64,000 nucleotides of DNA from Megaustenia siamemsis (lineage: Eukaryota > Mollusca > Gastropoda > Stylommatophora > Ariophantidae), in NCBI GenBank assembly GCA_032433765.1, contig JAVIAB010000159.1, forward strand, positions 3,202,342 through 3,266,341, read 5' to 3'. Numbering within the stretch: position 1 is the stretch's first letter; each line of letters starts with the position of its first letter. The translations under genes were made by a program, and so were the position numbers. The notes below the pieces were generated by a model. The model made no database searches and had not been told where the DNA came from. It saw only the letters and a list, made by a program, of their open reading frames with translations. Below, in pieces: positions 20,694-31,768 of this stretch.

Positions 20694-22492
20694 TTACACT
20701 TCACACATCAATTTGTAAGGCTTCTCTCCTGTATGTTTTCTCTTGTGTACTGTTAAACTGCCATTTTCAGTAAAACTAACACCACACACATCACATTTGT
20801 AAGGTTTCTCTCCTGTATGTTTTCTCTTGTGTACTGTTAAACTGCCACTTTCAGTAAAACTTACACCACACACAACACTTTTGTAAGGTTTCTCTCCTGT
20901 ATGTTTTCTTTTGTGCCTTGTTAGAAGGTCACTGCGAGTAAAACTTACACCACACACAACACATTTGTAAGGCTTCTCTCCTGTATGTTTTCTCTTGTGT
21001 GTCATTAGGTTGCTACTATAAGCAAAACTAACACCACACACATCACATTTGTAAGGCTTCTCTCCTGTATGTTTTCTCTTGTGTGTCATTAGATTGCTAC
21101 TACAAGTAAAACTAACACCACACACATCACATTTGTAAGGCTTCTCTCCTGTATGTTTTCTCTTGTGTACTGTTAAACTGCCATTTTCAGTAAAACTAAC
21201 ACCACACACATCACATTTGTAAGGTTTCTCTCCTGTATGTTTTCTCTTGTGTGTTGTTAGATGGTCACTGCGAGTAAAACTAACACCACACACAGCACAT
21301 TTGTAAGGCTTCTCTCCTGTATGTTTTCTCTTGTGTACTGTTAAACTGCCACTTTCAGTAAAACTTACACCACACACATCACATTTGTAAGGCTTCTCTC
21401 CTGTATGTTTTCTCTTGTGTACTGTTAAATTGCCACTTTCAGTAAAACTTACACCACACACATCACATTTGTAAGGCTTCTCTCCTTTATGTTTTCTCTT
21501 GTGTACTGTTAAACTACCATTTTCAGTAAAACTTACACCACACACAACACTTTTGTAAGGTTTCTCTCCTGTATGTTTTGTTTTGTGCCTTGTTAGAAGG
21601 TCACTGCGAGTAAACTTACACCACACACAACACATTTGTAAGGCTTCTCTCCTGTATGTTTTCTCTTGTGCGTCATTAGGTTGCTACTATAAGCAAAACT
21701 AACACCACACACATCACATTTGTAAGGCTTCTCTCCTGTATGTTTTCTCTTGTGTGTCATTAGATTGCTACTACAAGTAAAACTAACACCACACACATCA
21801 CATTTGTAAGGCATCTCTCCTGTATGTTTTCTCTTGTGCGTTGTTAGATGGTCACTGCGAGTAAAACTAACACCACACACATCACATTTGTAAGGCTTCT
21901 CTCCTGTATGTTTTCTCTTGTGCGTTGTTAGATGGTCACTGCGAGTAAAACTAACACCACACACATCACATTTGTAAGGCTTCTCTCCTGTATGTTTTCT
22001 CTTGTATACCGTTAAACTGCCACTTTCAGTAAAACTTACACCACACACATCACATTTGTAAGGCTTCTCTCCTGTATGTTTTCTCTTGTGTACTGTTAAA
22101 TTGTCACTTTCAGTAAAACTTACACCACACACATCACATATGTAAGGCTTCTCTCCTTTATGTTTTCTCTTGTGTACTGTTAAACTACCATTATCAGTAA
22201 AACTAACACCACACACATCACATTTGTAAGGTTTCTCTCCTGTATGTTTTCTTTTGTGCCTTGTTACACTGTCAATGCGAGTAAAACTAACACCACACAC
22301 ATCACATTTGTAAGACTTCTCTCCTGTATGTTTTCTCTTGCATGTTCTCAGTTCTGTATCTTGATGATCATCACAACCAGTCAAATGAACTTGACACTGA
22401 AACACCTTATCTTTCCCAATCACTTGTCTAGGATTACTGTTATTTACCACCTGGAGATTAGTATCTTGACTGCAACCATCACCTTGACCTGC
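20694..22492 (-). CDS. Zinc-finger gene, last exon: 19 C2H2 fingers
   Basis: The exon starts after a good acceptor (TTCTTCTCAG, intron end at 22493). It opens AGQGDGCSQDTNLQ, then a degenerate finger-like stretch (FQCQVHLTGC...KRKHTGEK) and 19 tandem fingers of 84 bases, consensus CDVCGVSF-x5-L-x2-HKRKH with TGEKPYK linkers. Such arrays bind DNA, three or so bases per finger, in the nucleus. Finger 4 has Tyr for the first His; fingers 10 and 18 have Ser for the first Cys. Finger 9 lacks one A (three at 21612-21614, four in sister units), shifting the frame so that the protein would end at 21593. The exon is 1799 bases; one extra base gives exactly 600 codons, so a single deletion or sequencing error is likely. 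The last residues before the stop (PYKLMCEV) are a broken twentieth unit. Confidence 0.93.
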
Positions 22493-22742
22493 CTGAGAAG
22501 AAGCAGAGATTAAATATAAAAATAAATCATCAATTTGAATGTTGAAGTGGGATGTAACTCTTATAGTCTAGAATATTGTCTTTGTTTATTTTGAAGCTTT
22601 GAATTGTGGGAATAAAACTATTAACATTTGTATGTGACAATTTAAATGACTGATGACACTGTAGTGCATGCAAATTGTAGCTTCGATATCTTAATATCAA
22701 TATATGACTATAGATGTTGTTAGCTGTAATTGTGTACTTTAC

Positions 22743-22819
22743 CTCAGCATTATCAATATAGACAAAAAGTCCATGCTCAGGGCAACTTCCATAAAATTTC
22801 TGCTGACATTTCTCACAAT
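22743..22819 (-). CDS. Zinc-finger gene, knuckle exon (PRDM9-type CxxC...C..HG)
   Basis: A 77-base exon with acceptor TTTGTTCAG and donor GTAAAG. It enters in phase 1 (completing a Tyr codon with the T left by the exon at 28697) and leaves in phase 0, matching the finger exon. It encodes (Y)CEKCQQKFYGSCPEHG followed by LFVYIDNAE. The Y-C-x2-C-x7-C-x2-HG pattern is the zinc knuckle found before the PR/SET domain of PRDM9 and PRDM7. Here the next exon is the finger array, 250 bases away, and that intron contains no SET-like coding. Either SET was lost or this knuckle is used on its own. The assignment rests on motif recognition, not a search. Confidence 0.78.
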
Positions 22820-22964
22820 CTGAACAAAGAATGGATTATCAATGCAGTGGTTTTAACATACAGACTGACAAAGATGGCAGTGTGAAATAATTGTCAACAT
22901 GAACTGACATAATAAAAACATTGGAGAGTGGGCCCTACTGACTGGCATAAATGAAGTGCTCACA

Positions 22965-23270
22965 CAACTTGTGGAGGCTCACAACATTCTCAAGAAAACC
23001 ACTTGTTCAGGATCGCAACATTCTCAAGAAACAATTTGTGGAGGCTCAGAACATTCTCAAGAAAACCACTTGTTCAGGATCGCAACATTCTCAAAAAACA
23101 ATTGTGGAGGCTCGCAAAATTCTCAAGACACCACTTGTGGAGGTTCAGAACATTCTTAAGACACCGCTTGTGGAAGCTTGCCTCATTCTCAAGAAAATCA
23201 CTTGTTCAGGCTCACAACATTCTCAAGAAAACCACTTGTTCAGGCTAGCAACATTCTCAAGAAACATGGT
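22965..23270. repeat. 34-bp minisatellite, about 9 copies
   Basis: Units of the form CTTGTTCAGGCTCACAACAT followed by TCTCAAGAAAACCA, alternating CTTGTTCAGG and CTTGTGGAGG starts. It lies in the intron upstream of the knuckle exon. Confidence 0.9.
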
Positions 23271-23293
23271 GAAACAAGCTTGGTGATAGGATG

Positions 23294-23791
23294 CATCCTT
23301 GTCTTCTTCTTCTTCTACTTTTTTAGTACCCAGTGGAGCATAGGTCTTCAACACCTTCTAAGTTGTTCTCTCTTATGCCATTCTTTTAAGATCATTCTAT
23401 GTCTTCCCCATCAAGTGTGTGTCCTATCTAGTGCCATCGTCTTAGCTGTATCGTTTTATCCACTGGTATTTGACCGGTACATTTCCATAATTCTATGTTA
23501 GTGATTTTGTCCTGCTATTTCCATCCTTTTATTCTGCAAGAGCATCCATTAATGAATGTCTGTATCTTCATAATTATCAATTTTGTTGTTCTCCATGCTT
23601 CACAGCCATATAATAGGACCGCCATAACATTTGAGCTGACAATTTTATTTTTGTAATTAACCTAATTTCTTTGGATCTCCATGTGTTTCCCAGAGAAACA
23701 AAAGCTACTCTTGCTTTTGATATCCTTATTTTGGTATCATTTTCTGTTCAATCTCTTTATCTATATTACTGCCCAGATACATCCCTGTCTT
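23294..23791 (-). mobile_element. LINE-D 3' end with 12-bp target duplication
   Basis: CATCCTTGTCTT (23294-23305) and CATCCCTGTCTT (23780-23791), one mismatch, flank a second minus-strand LINE-D (23306-23779). It matches 12864-13400 (AGTACCCAGTGGAGCATAGG against AGCTCCCAGTGGAGCATAGG) but has internal deletions and more changes. Confidence 0.85.
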
Positions 23792-24386
23792 ACTCCTCTT
23801 TTTATATCAATGGGTGCAGAGTTCTCTTTGTTATATTTTATTATTGCTGTTTGCTCTCATTATAAATTACATAGTCGAATGTCCATGTCATCTAGAATTA
23901 TATCTTTCAGGCATTCTATAAGTTGTTTATGGTGTATTCTGTCAAAAGCTTTGGTGTAGTCTATGAAGCAGTCATATATTGGTTTGTTTACTTCCGTGTA
24001 ATTTTCAATTAATATTCTCATGCAGAATATGGCTTCTTTTGTCCCACTATCTTTCCTAAATCCAAATTGCTGCTCATCTATTTCAGTATTGATTTTATTC
24101 TGAATCCTTCCTTGTATAACCTTTAGTAAGATTTGGTAATATGGCTCATTAGACTTACTGCTCTAATGACACTGCATTCAACTGCACAGATCTCTTTAGG
24201 TGATGCAATGAAAGTTGATGTTTTTAGTTTATTTGGTATGTACCCAGTATGGTATATGTTGTTGCATATGTCTGTAATCACTTCAATGCCAAAATCTGCT
24301 TTTCCCTTTTTCATTGTTTGTATAGCTTTTTCCACCTCAGATGTGAAGATATTATAGCCTGATGTACATTTTATTATTGGTTTCTT

Positions 24387-25685
24387 GTCACTTTCATCTT
24401 CCACGTTTATACTGATGGATCTGCATTCAAGGCCACCCTAAATGCTGGTTACGGTGCTGTTATCAAGTATCCCTACTCTCACTCAGACGACTACCCCAAA
24501 TTTACGGTCCATGTGGAGAATACTGCTCCAATTACTATGCAGAAATTGTAGCTATAGAGAGAGCACTCAGAAGGATATTTGTAGACTTTGAATGTGACAC
24601 AGTTGCACCGGAAGATATTTATATTTTCTCGGATTCTAAATTAGCACTCAAAGCAATTGGAAGCGGACTAACATCCGAGGTTTCCAATATAAGATCTGTA
24701 TCCAACCAACTCTCCAATACCTATGGAGTGGCTGTAACCCTAAAGTGGATCCCTGGTCACATCGGCATTGCAGTAAATGAGAGAGCGGATAGGTTGACTA
24801 AACTGGGAGCATCTCTACCGCAGCCTCCTGTTCGAGTTAGCCTTAAAACATGTAAGCAAATTTTGAGAAACAACTACCACAAGGAATGGTTGAATATGTG
24901 GGCTTCAGCAAAGATTGGACGCCTACTCTACAGATATCAAACAAAACCAGACCCCCTCGACCCTGTGGGGGAGCTGAGGCGAAGGGACCAGAGCCTGATA
25001 TTCCAGCTGAGAACAGGCCATGCTCCTACCAATCAACACCTGAGCAGAATTAAAACACAACATGATCCAGTGTGCAGACACTGCCGTCAACAATCTGAGA
25101 CAGTAGATCACCTGCTACTACACTGCCGTCAACAATCTGAGACAGTAGATTACCTGCTACTACACTGCCGCCAACAATCTGAGACAGTAGATCACCTGCT
25201 ACTACACTGTCATCAACAATCTGAGACAGTAGATCACCTACTACTACACTGTCATCAACAATCTGAGACAGTAGATCACCTGCTACTACACTGCCGTCAA
25301 CAATCTGAGACAGTAGATCACCTGCTACTACACTGCCGTCAACAATCTGAGACAGTAGATCACCTGCTACTACACTGTCACCAACAATCTGAGACAGTAG
25401 ATCACCTGCTACTACACTGCCATCAACAATCTGAGACAGTAGACCACCTGCTACTACACTGCCGTCAACAATCTGAGACAGTAGATCACCTGCTACTACA
25501 CTGTTCCCATTTACAAAATCAACGGAACATGTTACTCCCACTACCTCCAACCATCAATAACACGCTGTACTCTTCATCTGTTCAACTGAGAAGGACCTGC
25601 GCCTTCATGCGAGAGGCATTAAGCTGTAAAGAGCTCATAGCTTACGGCTAACAAGAGGATTAAGTCAAGTCAAGTCACTTTGATC
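24387..25685 (+). mobile_element. I-1: I-type LINE 3' half (RNase H and zinc knuckle), 12-bp target duplication
   Basis: GTCACTTTCATC (24387-24398) and GTCACTTTGATC (25674-25685) flank a plus-strand element that encodes RNase H: VYTDGSAFKATLNAGYGAVI, YYAEIVAIERALRR, YIFSDSKLALKAI and LKWIPGHIGIAVNERADRLT. One frameshift near 24510 breaks it. The rest is open, 24728-25651: FQLRTGHAPTNQHLSRI, then a CCHC knuckle CRHCRQQSETVDHLLLHC, which has been multiplied, then a Cys-rich end. The tail is TCAAGTCAAGTCA. The left part (endonuclease, RT) is missing. Confidence 0.9.
25083..25502 (+). repeat. 42-bp in-frame minisatellite inside the I-1 zinc knuckle, 10 copies
   Basis: Ten 14-codon units read C(R/H)QQSETVDHLLLH, each contributing one His and one Cys of the CCHC knuckle. 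All ten stay in frame; variation is almost limited to CGT/CAT/CAC in the second codon and one His-to-Tyr (unit 2). Ordinary I-type LINEs have one such knuckle. The long minus-strand frame over the same bases is a shadow of the repeat. Confidence 0.95.
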
Positions 25686-26497
25686 ATGAAATAGGCCTGT
25701 TATATATTCCTGCCATCTATCTATTATATCTTTATTGTCTGTTAGATTTTTTCCTTTTTTGTCTGCATTAGCTTTCTGTAGCCTTTTTATTTTTATTAGT
25801 TATTCTCTTTATTTCTGTGTGCATTCCTCTGAAAACTTGTCTACTTTCCATAGTGTTGATTCTAGACATCTTTTTCTGAGTCAGTCTTCTTTTACCTTTT
25901 TTTTAAACACATTTTGCACATTTCATTATCTATTTTGTTGTATTGGGCAGTGTTCTTCACTCATCTCCATTCTTCAATTTTTATCTAAGATGGTGCTAGT
26001 TACCCATTTTAGTTTTTTTTAAATTCTTTTCTTTTTTTTTTTAGGTAAGGTGTCGCAAGTTTCTTGTATGCTTTTATTTATGCATTGTCATTTGGTTGTG
26101 ACTTTTTCATCAGAATTTTCTCTTGTGTTTTGCTGAATTCTTTCTTCCAGCAGGTAATGATATGTGTTCTTTACTTGTATTGTACAAGTGTATTTTACAT
26201 CTTTTTGATTTAAAGCTGTTATATCCTGTGGAATGGTTGACACATTAGACTTTTGTTTGTTTCTCTTTAGATTGATTTTCATTTTAATCATTGCAGGATT
26301 GTGATCAGAGTTAATATCTGCCATTTTGGCTTTCTTGACACTTTCACGGAACCTATTTTTTTATCATTATGTAATCTACTTGATTCCTCTTCTTATCACC
26401 AGGGCTTTTCCATGTGAATAGTTTCTTTTTTTCTTGCTCAAAGTAGGTGTTACATATTATCAGCCTATTTTCTTCACAGAATTGTATTAAACTTTCT

Positions 26498-26905
26498 TTT
26501 CTGTACAACATCAGTGTACTTGAAAACGAAGAGATTAATCAAGTTCTGTATGTCAATGTCAATAAGTGACCAGTCAAAATTGACTAGCCTCCTTCCTTTA
26601 GTGACAGAAGACATACATAACTTATACAATATATGATACTTGTGCTAGTGTCATTCAACATCTCTAATTGAGCACAATAACTTCATCAGATCTCAACAAC
26701 TCACATGACTTAATGGAACTTAGTCATTCTTGGGCAGCATCACATTGAACTTCACAACAGTTGTAGTTGCAATGACAGACACCACAACTTAAGTTTAGTC
26801 AGTTTATTACATTAGTCTCTCAGCATTTGACACATTAGTGGTCATATTCAATATCACACCAATGATTCTCCTACACATTCACAACTATGTTGAACTTAAT
26901 TCTCA
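26498..26905. other. Intronic spacer
   Basis: No coding region or repeat recognised. It contains a diverged unit of the following 97-bp array near 26860-26930. Confidence 0.5.
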
Positions 26906-27360
26906 GAACATGATCCATTAACGGCTGTCCTAAACTATAGTAGTGTCTTTAACTAGATGAATTCTTCAGCACATTTACAACTGCTCTAACTTTGTTTCTC
27001 AGTTCATGATCCATTAGTGGCATTACTGAAACTATAGTAGTGTCTTTAACTAGATAAATTCTTCAGCACATTTACAACTGCTCTAACTTTGTTTCTTGGT
27101 ACATGATCCATTAGTGGCAGTACTGAAACTATAGTAGTGTCTTTAACTAGATGAATTCTTCAGCACATTTACAACTGCTCTAACTTTGTTTCTTGGTACA
27201 TGATCCATTAGCGGCAGTACTGAAACTATAGTAGTGCCTTTAACTAGATGAATTCTTCAGCACATTTACAACTGCTCTAACTTTGTTTCTCAGTTCATGA
27301 TCCATTAGTGGCAGTACTGAAACTATAGTAGTGTCTTTAACTAGATGAATTCTTAGGCCT
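26905..27360. repeat. 97-bp minisatellite, 4 to 5 copies
   Basis: AAACTATAGTAGTG recurs at 26932, 27029, 27126, 27223 and 27320, exactly 97 bases apart. Units contain CTTTAACTAGATGAATTCTT and CATGATCCATTAGTGGCA. 27361-27845 after it shows nothing supportable. Confidence 0.92.
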
Positions 27361-27849
27361 TCAACAATATTTATTAATTCATCTTTAGACTTCTTTATCT
27401 ATGTCTAGGTAAGTATCTATATAAGATCATAGTCACCTAAACTCTTTCTAGATCTGGTTTCTTCCTCCTGTTTCTATGTGTGAATAAGCTTATGTCACTG
27501 ATCTCATTTACATCAACTCCTTCGTTTATAGCCGACAAGCAACCAATCAACATCCATGATGTTGAACTATATTTGACCTTTGTCTTGAATTTACAAAAAC
27601 AATTTGTCATCTTGCCACTCTGTTTAACCTTCGAAGTTTCCAGATAACTTGACCTTGAACTTTATGCCCTGATAGTAATCTCAGATCTAGTCTGCATAAC
27701 ATTTTGTTGTCGACCTAATTGTTCACATGTTACTAGTCACATACTGTTTCTACTCCCACCTTTTCCATGCTTTGGAAATTCTACTTTCAACTTGCTCTTT
27801 ATTCACTTCCTATTATACTTTATGTTTTAACTACTCTAGTCACTATACT

Positions 27850-28231
27850 ATTGCAAACTGACCAACTGCCATCAAGTTGTACACAATATATAATACTGAC
27901 CAGGTGTCATAAAGTTGTACACAATATATAATACTGACCAGGTGCCATGAAGTCATACACAATATATGATACTGACCAGGTACATTTAAGTCATAAATAA
28001 TATATGACATTGACCAGGTGCCATCAAGTCATACACAATATATGATATTGACCAGGTGCCACCAAGTCATACACAATATATGATATTGACCAGGTGCCAT
28101 CAAGTCATACACAATATATGATATTGACCAGGTGCCATCAAGTCATGCACAATATATGATATTGACCAGGTACATTTAAGTCATAAATAATATAAGATAT
28201 TGACCAGGTGCCATCAAGTCATACACAATCT
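27850..28231. repeat. 38-bp minisatellite, about 10 copies
   Basis: Unit ATATTGACCAGGTGCCATCA followed by AGTCATACACAATATATG. A variant (GGTACATTTAAGTCATAAAT) appears at least twice, giving a mixed array. Confidence 0.92.
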
Positions 28232-28696
28232 CTACTATCAACCTCTAATAGCAATGCTCTAATAATTCTGCTGTCTAATTCCTTCACAGTCCAATGTAAA
28301 CAAAGGCAACTATTCCTCTAACATAACAACTTCAGTTAACTCCTGTGGGTTCTACACACTTCATCATTTTCTACTCATTAATTCTATTCTACTCTAGAAG
28401 TTAACTTCATGCAGAAAGTTCTCTCACTTTGCTCACAACCTGCCTGGGTGACTGCTGCAGGTCTTCTAACTGATGTATCCAGTTTCCTCTTTACACCAAT
28501 AACTACTTTCCCTCTAATTTGGTCACATGGTCTCTTTGTTCAAGACCTGACTTTTACACAATCATGTGGTCTTCACTTTGACCATGACCAGTTTCCTTAA
28601 AGAACAAATGAACAGTCACCTTCCCTAGCTACTATCTTTTATATTGTCAGAGTTATATCCCCTACAACAGACCATTGTCAATGAGATAAAACTTAC

Positions 28697-28808
28697 ACAG
28701 AAAACTGTCAGGACATGAAAGAGATGGAGAATTAGTCTGCTCCATCTTAATAACAGTGGGCACATCACTTTCTTCCTCTCTCTTTGCTTCTGTCTTTACT
28801 GTCTGACC
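28697..28808 (-). CDS. Zinc-finger gene, exon 4 (acidic/basic linker with two KxE motifs)
   Basis: A 112-base exon, acceptor ATTTCTAG and donor GTAAGT, phase 0 in and phase 1 out. It encodes GQTVKTEAKREEESD, then VPTVIKMEQ and NSPSLSCPDSFL before the Tyr shared with the knuckle exon. VKTE and IKME both fit the psi-K-x-E SUMO-attachment consensus. No known domain. It is supported by splice signals at both ends and phase agreement with its neighbours; codon content is open throughout. Confidence 0.75.
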
Positions 28809-29044
28809 CTAGAAATAGTTTGTACATTTAGAACACATCAGAGGCAAAAAAAGAAAATAGAATTATGGGAGCACAAAAGCATATACAGCTGGGTAAATGA
28901 GACAGGCATTAATGTAAAGGACCTGGCAATGTTAATGGATCAAATGGCAGAACTTCAATTAAAATGATGACAATTAACACATTTGATATCTAAGGAGAGG
29001 AAGTAAAATGTGGGAGAAATGGAGTAAACAAATAATGTAGAAAT

Positions 29045-29593
29045 AATAGATATCAGACTGATGAGTTGTGCAAACAGTAACAGCAGATATCAGACTGATG
29101 AGTTGTGCAAACAGTAACAGGAGATATCAGACTGATGAGTTGTGCAAACAGTAACAGCAGACATCAGACTGATGAGTTGTGCAAACAGTAACAGCAGACA
29201 TCAGACTGATGAGTTGTGCAAACAGTAACAGCAGATATCAGACTGATGAGTTGTGCAAACAGTAACAGCAGACATCAGACTGATGAGTTGTGCAAACAGT
29301 AACAGTAGATATCAGACTGATGAGTTGTGCAAACAGTAACAGTAGATATCAGACTGATGAGTTGTGCAAACAGTAACAGTAGATATCAGACTGATGAGTT
29401 GTGCAAACAGTAACAGTAGATATCAGACTGATGAGTTGTGCAAACAGTAACAGTAGATATCAGACTGATGAGTTGTGCAAACAGTAACAGTAGATATCAG
29501 ACTGATGAGTTGTGCAAACAGTAACAGCAGATATCAGACTGATGAGTTGTGCAAACAGTAACAGCAGATATCAGACTGATGAGTTGTGCAAAA
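29045..29593. repeat. 37-bp minisatellite, about 15 copies
   Basis: Unit ATATCAGACTGATGAGTTGT followed by GCAAACAGTAACAGTAG. Only two or three positions vary (ACATC/ATATC, GCAG/GTAG/GGAG). Confidence 0.95.
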
Positions 29594-30200
29594 ACAGACA
29601 TGGCAAAAATGTACCTTTATACATTATAAGGAGTTAAGGAGATACAATTTTACCATTTCTGTGAGTAGAAGTGAAGGTAATAATTTGTTGAAAATTTCAA
29701 TTTTGTGAAATTTGTCTTGGAGGTTGAACTATATTTTTGTGACCACGGTATCGGTAAAAGTGACAGCCATAAACACTGGGCTATAAGGATGGCAATTGTT
29801 ATTTTAGAAAATTTGTGAGATGTACTGAAACAAAAGACTGCAATGTCAGCGGCGTTACATAAACAATACATATTTTTTATAGCAGAAAGGCAGGAACAGA
29901 TAATGAAAGCTGCGAAGGCAGCAACCCTGAATGTAAGATAGAAACATTAGAATGTGTGTCTGGGGAAAGGGCTTCATTTATGTCATTTTAGAGTTTCATT
30001 CGTGTCATTTTAGAGTTTCATTTGCATCATCGAGACTTAGTTTATTTCAGTTAAAGAAATGTGTCCTGAGCAGGAGTATTCCTTTGTCAACCTGTCTACT
30101 TCATTATTTCCAGGAATACTGCAGTGAGATGTAATCCATTGAATCACAGATCTTATGTATCTCTGGCAGAGCATGAGTTGTTCTCTTAGATTGTTGTCCA
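29594..30200. other. Intronic spacer
   Basis: No gene seen. A short 21-bp motif (CATTTTAGAGTTTCATT) repeats three times at about 29976-30030. Confidence 0.5.
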
Positions 30201-30204
30201 GAAT

Positions 30205-30440
30205 TAATTGTAATGGGGGACTGGTTGGTCATGAGGCAAGGAGATTGTGAGTTCAAATCCCGGCTGTACCAGTTGGGATAATTTTGGTGATTTCTCTCTA
30301 GGACAACCACCCCCAGTCTCAGCAGCGAAGCCCTGCTTGAAATGTCAATTACTTGACATAAAAAATATGAGTACTTCTGAAGACAGGTTTGTCTGCCTGT
30401 GTGGTGAGGGACCCGTGTGCACATGGCTGTTAGGGAAAAA
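30205..30440 (+). mobile_element. Possible tRNA-like SINE
   Basis: A good B box, GTTCAAATCC at 30251-30260, follows GGACTGGTTGGTCATGAGG, which is a poor A-box candidate. The body is not one I recognise and no target duplication is evident. Could also be an unrelated repeat. Confidence 0.4.
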
Positions 30441-30592
30441 CTGATTTTAATAAAATTCAGCTCCTAGTCTCTATGGACTTCACCAGAGATGAAAGCTGGT
30501 GAATGCAAAAAACAAAATAGAAGTAATCACATTGAATAAATTTAAAAACAATGAAACATACAAAACCTTTGAACAAAGAGTAAGAGAATTCC

Positions 30593-31695
30593 TTAACCCT
30601 TTCAGGAACAGAACAGGAATTTTCAGATTTGGACCAGGTTAATTTTCCTGTTTCCAGAAATTTTACCATATACCTTTTTCATTTGACTACTTCACACAAT
30701 AATTTAGATAAATATGGCATGTGTTATACATCACCAGAAAGGGAAATGGATATAGAAAATGAAAATAGCAATATATTTATGATATGTTATTATTTAAAGG
30801 AATAAAATATTTTTTAAAATATAAAATATTCAAGGTAGATCATTTTTAATTGAAAATATTGTAATTCACTTACCATTTTCCATGTTTATTTGTGTTGCTA
30901 TCCATTTGTCTTTAAATATTACACAACATAATCCAAATTCCTCAAAAATACAGTTAATTTGATTAATTTATGTCTACAAATAACAAAATTATGTACATTT
31001 TTGTAAATGATCCCAGAATGAAAAATATTATAAATTTATGTGAACAATATTACTTACAAGTTAAGTTTATTATTTTTATTTACACAACTGGACTTATTTT
31101 GTGTGATATGTCCCTAAGTACCAGTTTCGTTATCAGAATAACTACCACTCGATTCCTCTGAGACACTTATAGTGCTGGAATAGATGGCATCCACTAGCTA
31201 AACCTAAGTCAGATCATCTTACCTTTTATCATAACTTTTACTAATATTCCGACCCATTATCACAACAAAATTATTGTCCAAGTCTAAATACTATGAATAC
31301 TCTATTTCTGAATCACTCAATAACAAGGTTTCGAATAAAGAACTAGCTTGTTCTGCCCTATATCGTTTTGGTCGACTGCAAGAAGTGTTGTCAATAAGAC
31401 TTTCAAATCAACAGTGGGCGTGGCCATTATGTGACAACAATTTGAGAAATAAACAATGAATATAAATTTAAATGTTTCCAACGTTCGAAACTAAGACCAC
31501 ACTGGTATCAGCAGAAAGTGAAAGTGAGAAGTCTCCTACTTCCGGAAATCAAGTATTGGTTGAAATAAAAATAAAAATCAGTGAACACGAATCAAATATT
31601 CAGCTACACCCGAAATAACCAACGTTTCAGTGAGTGGTTGGAAATGATCAGTTTTATAGAACCGAGGTGTTGGATAATAGTCAGGAAAGAGTTAA
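30593..31695 (-). mobile_element. Internally deleted piggyBac, TTAA-flanked
   Basis: TTAA at 30593-30596 and 31692-31695 bounds a 1095-base element. The left end (CCCTTTCAGGAACAGAACAGG...) matches the reverse complement of the 3' end of the piggyBac at 44560, and the right part matches its 5' end (GAAATCAAGTATTGGTTGAA). It keeps the first part of the transposase (a PKRYRAEQASSLFETLL-like reading at about 31385-31320) and the last bases of the coding region. The core, including all catalytic Asp codons, is missing; the junction is at about 31113-31118. It is a non-autonomous derivative of the same or a closely related family. Confidence 0.9.
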
Positions 31696-31768
31696 TCATT
31701 CGCCAAGTGAAACAAACACATTTGAAGAAGTTTGACACTTATTTAAGATCAGCATAATAAATATAACC

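Larger units (their letters stand above)
23274..26497 (-). mobile_element. RTE-A LINE in three pieces, hosting LINE-D and I-1
   Basis: Minus-strand RTE-A at 23274-23305, 23780-24398 and 25674-26497. The right piece carries the endonuclease end and linker (IKMKINLKRNKQK, DVKYTCTIQVKNTYHYLLEE); the middle piece carries the start of RT (FTSEVEKAIQTMKKGKADFG) and FIDYTKAFDRIHH-type coding. LINE-D interrupts it at 23306 and I-1 at 24399. It is truncated at both ends and lies in the intron between the exons at 28697 and 22819 of the zinc-finger gene. Confidence 0.85.

Noticed and set aside
22743..22819. Calling the knuckle exon part of a true PRDM9 orthologue
   Set aside because: No PR/SET coding is visible between it and the fingers, and no KRAB or SSXRD-like sequence is seen in the upstream exons. 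Only the knuckle is supported.
25050..25550. 166-codon minus-strand frame full of VVAGDLLSQIVDGS repeats
   Set aside because: Shadow of the plus-strand 42-bp zinc-knuckle repeat, which has the homology.
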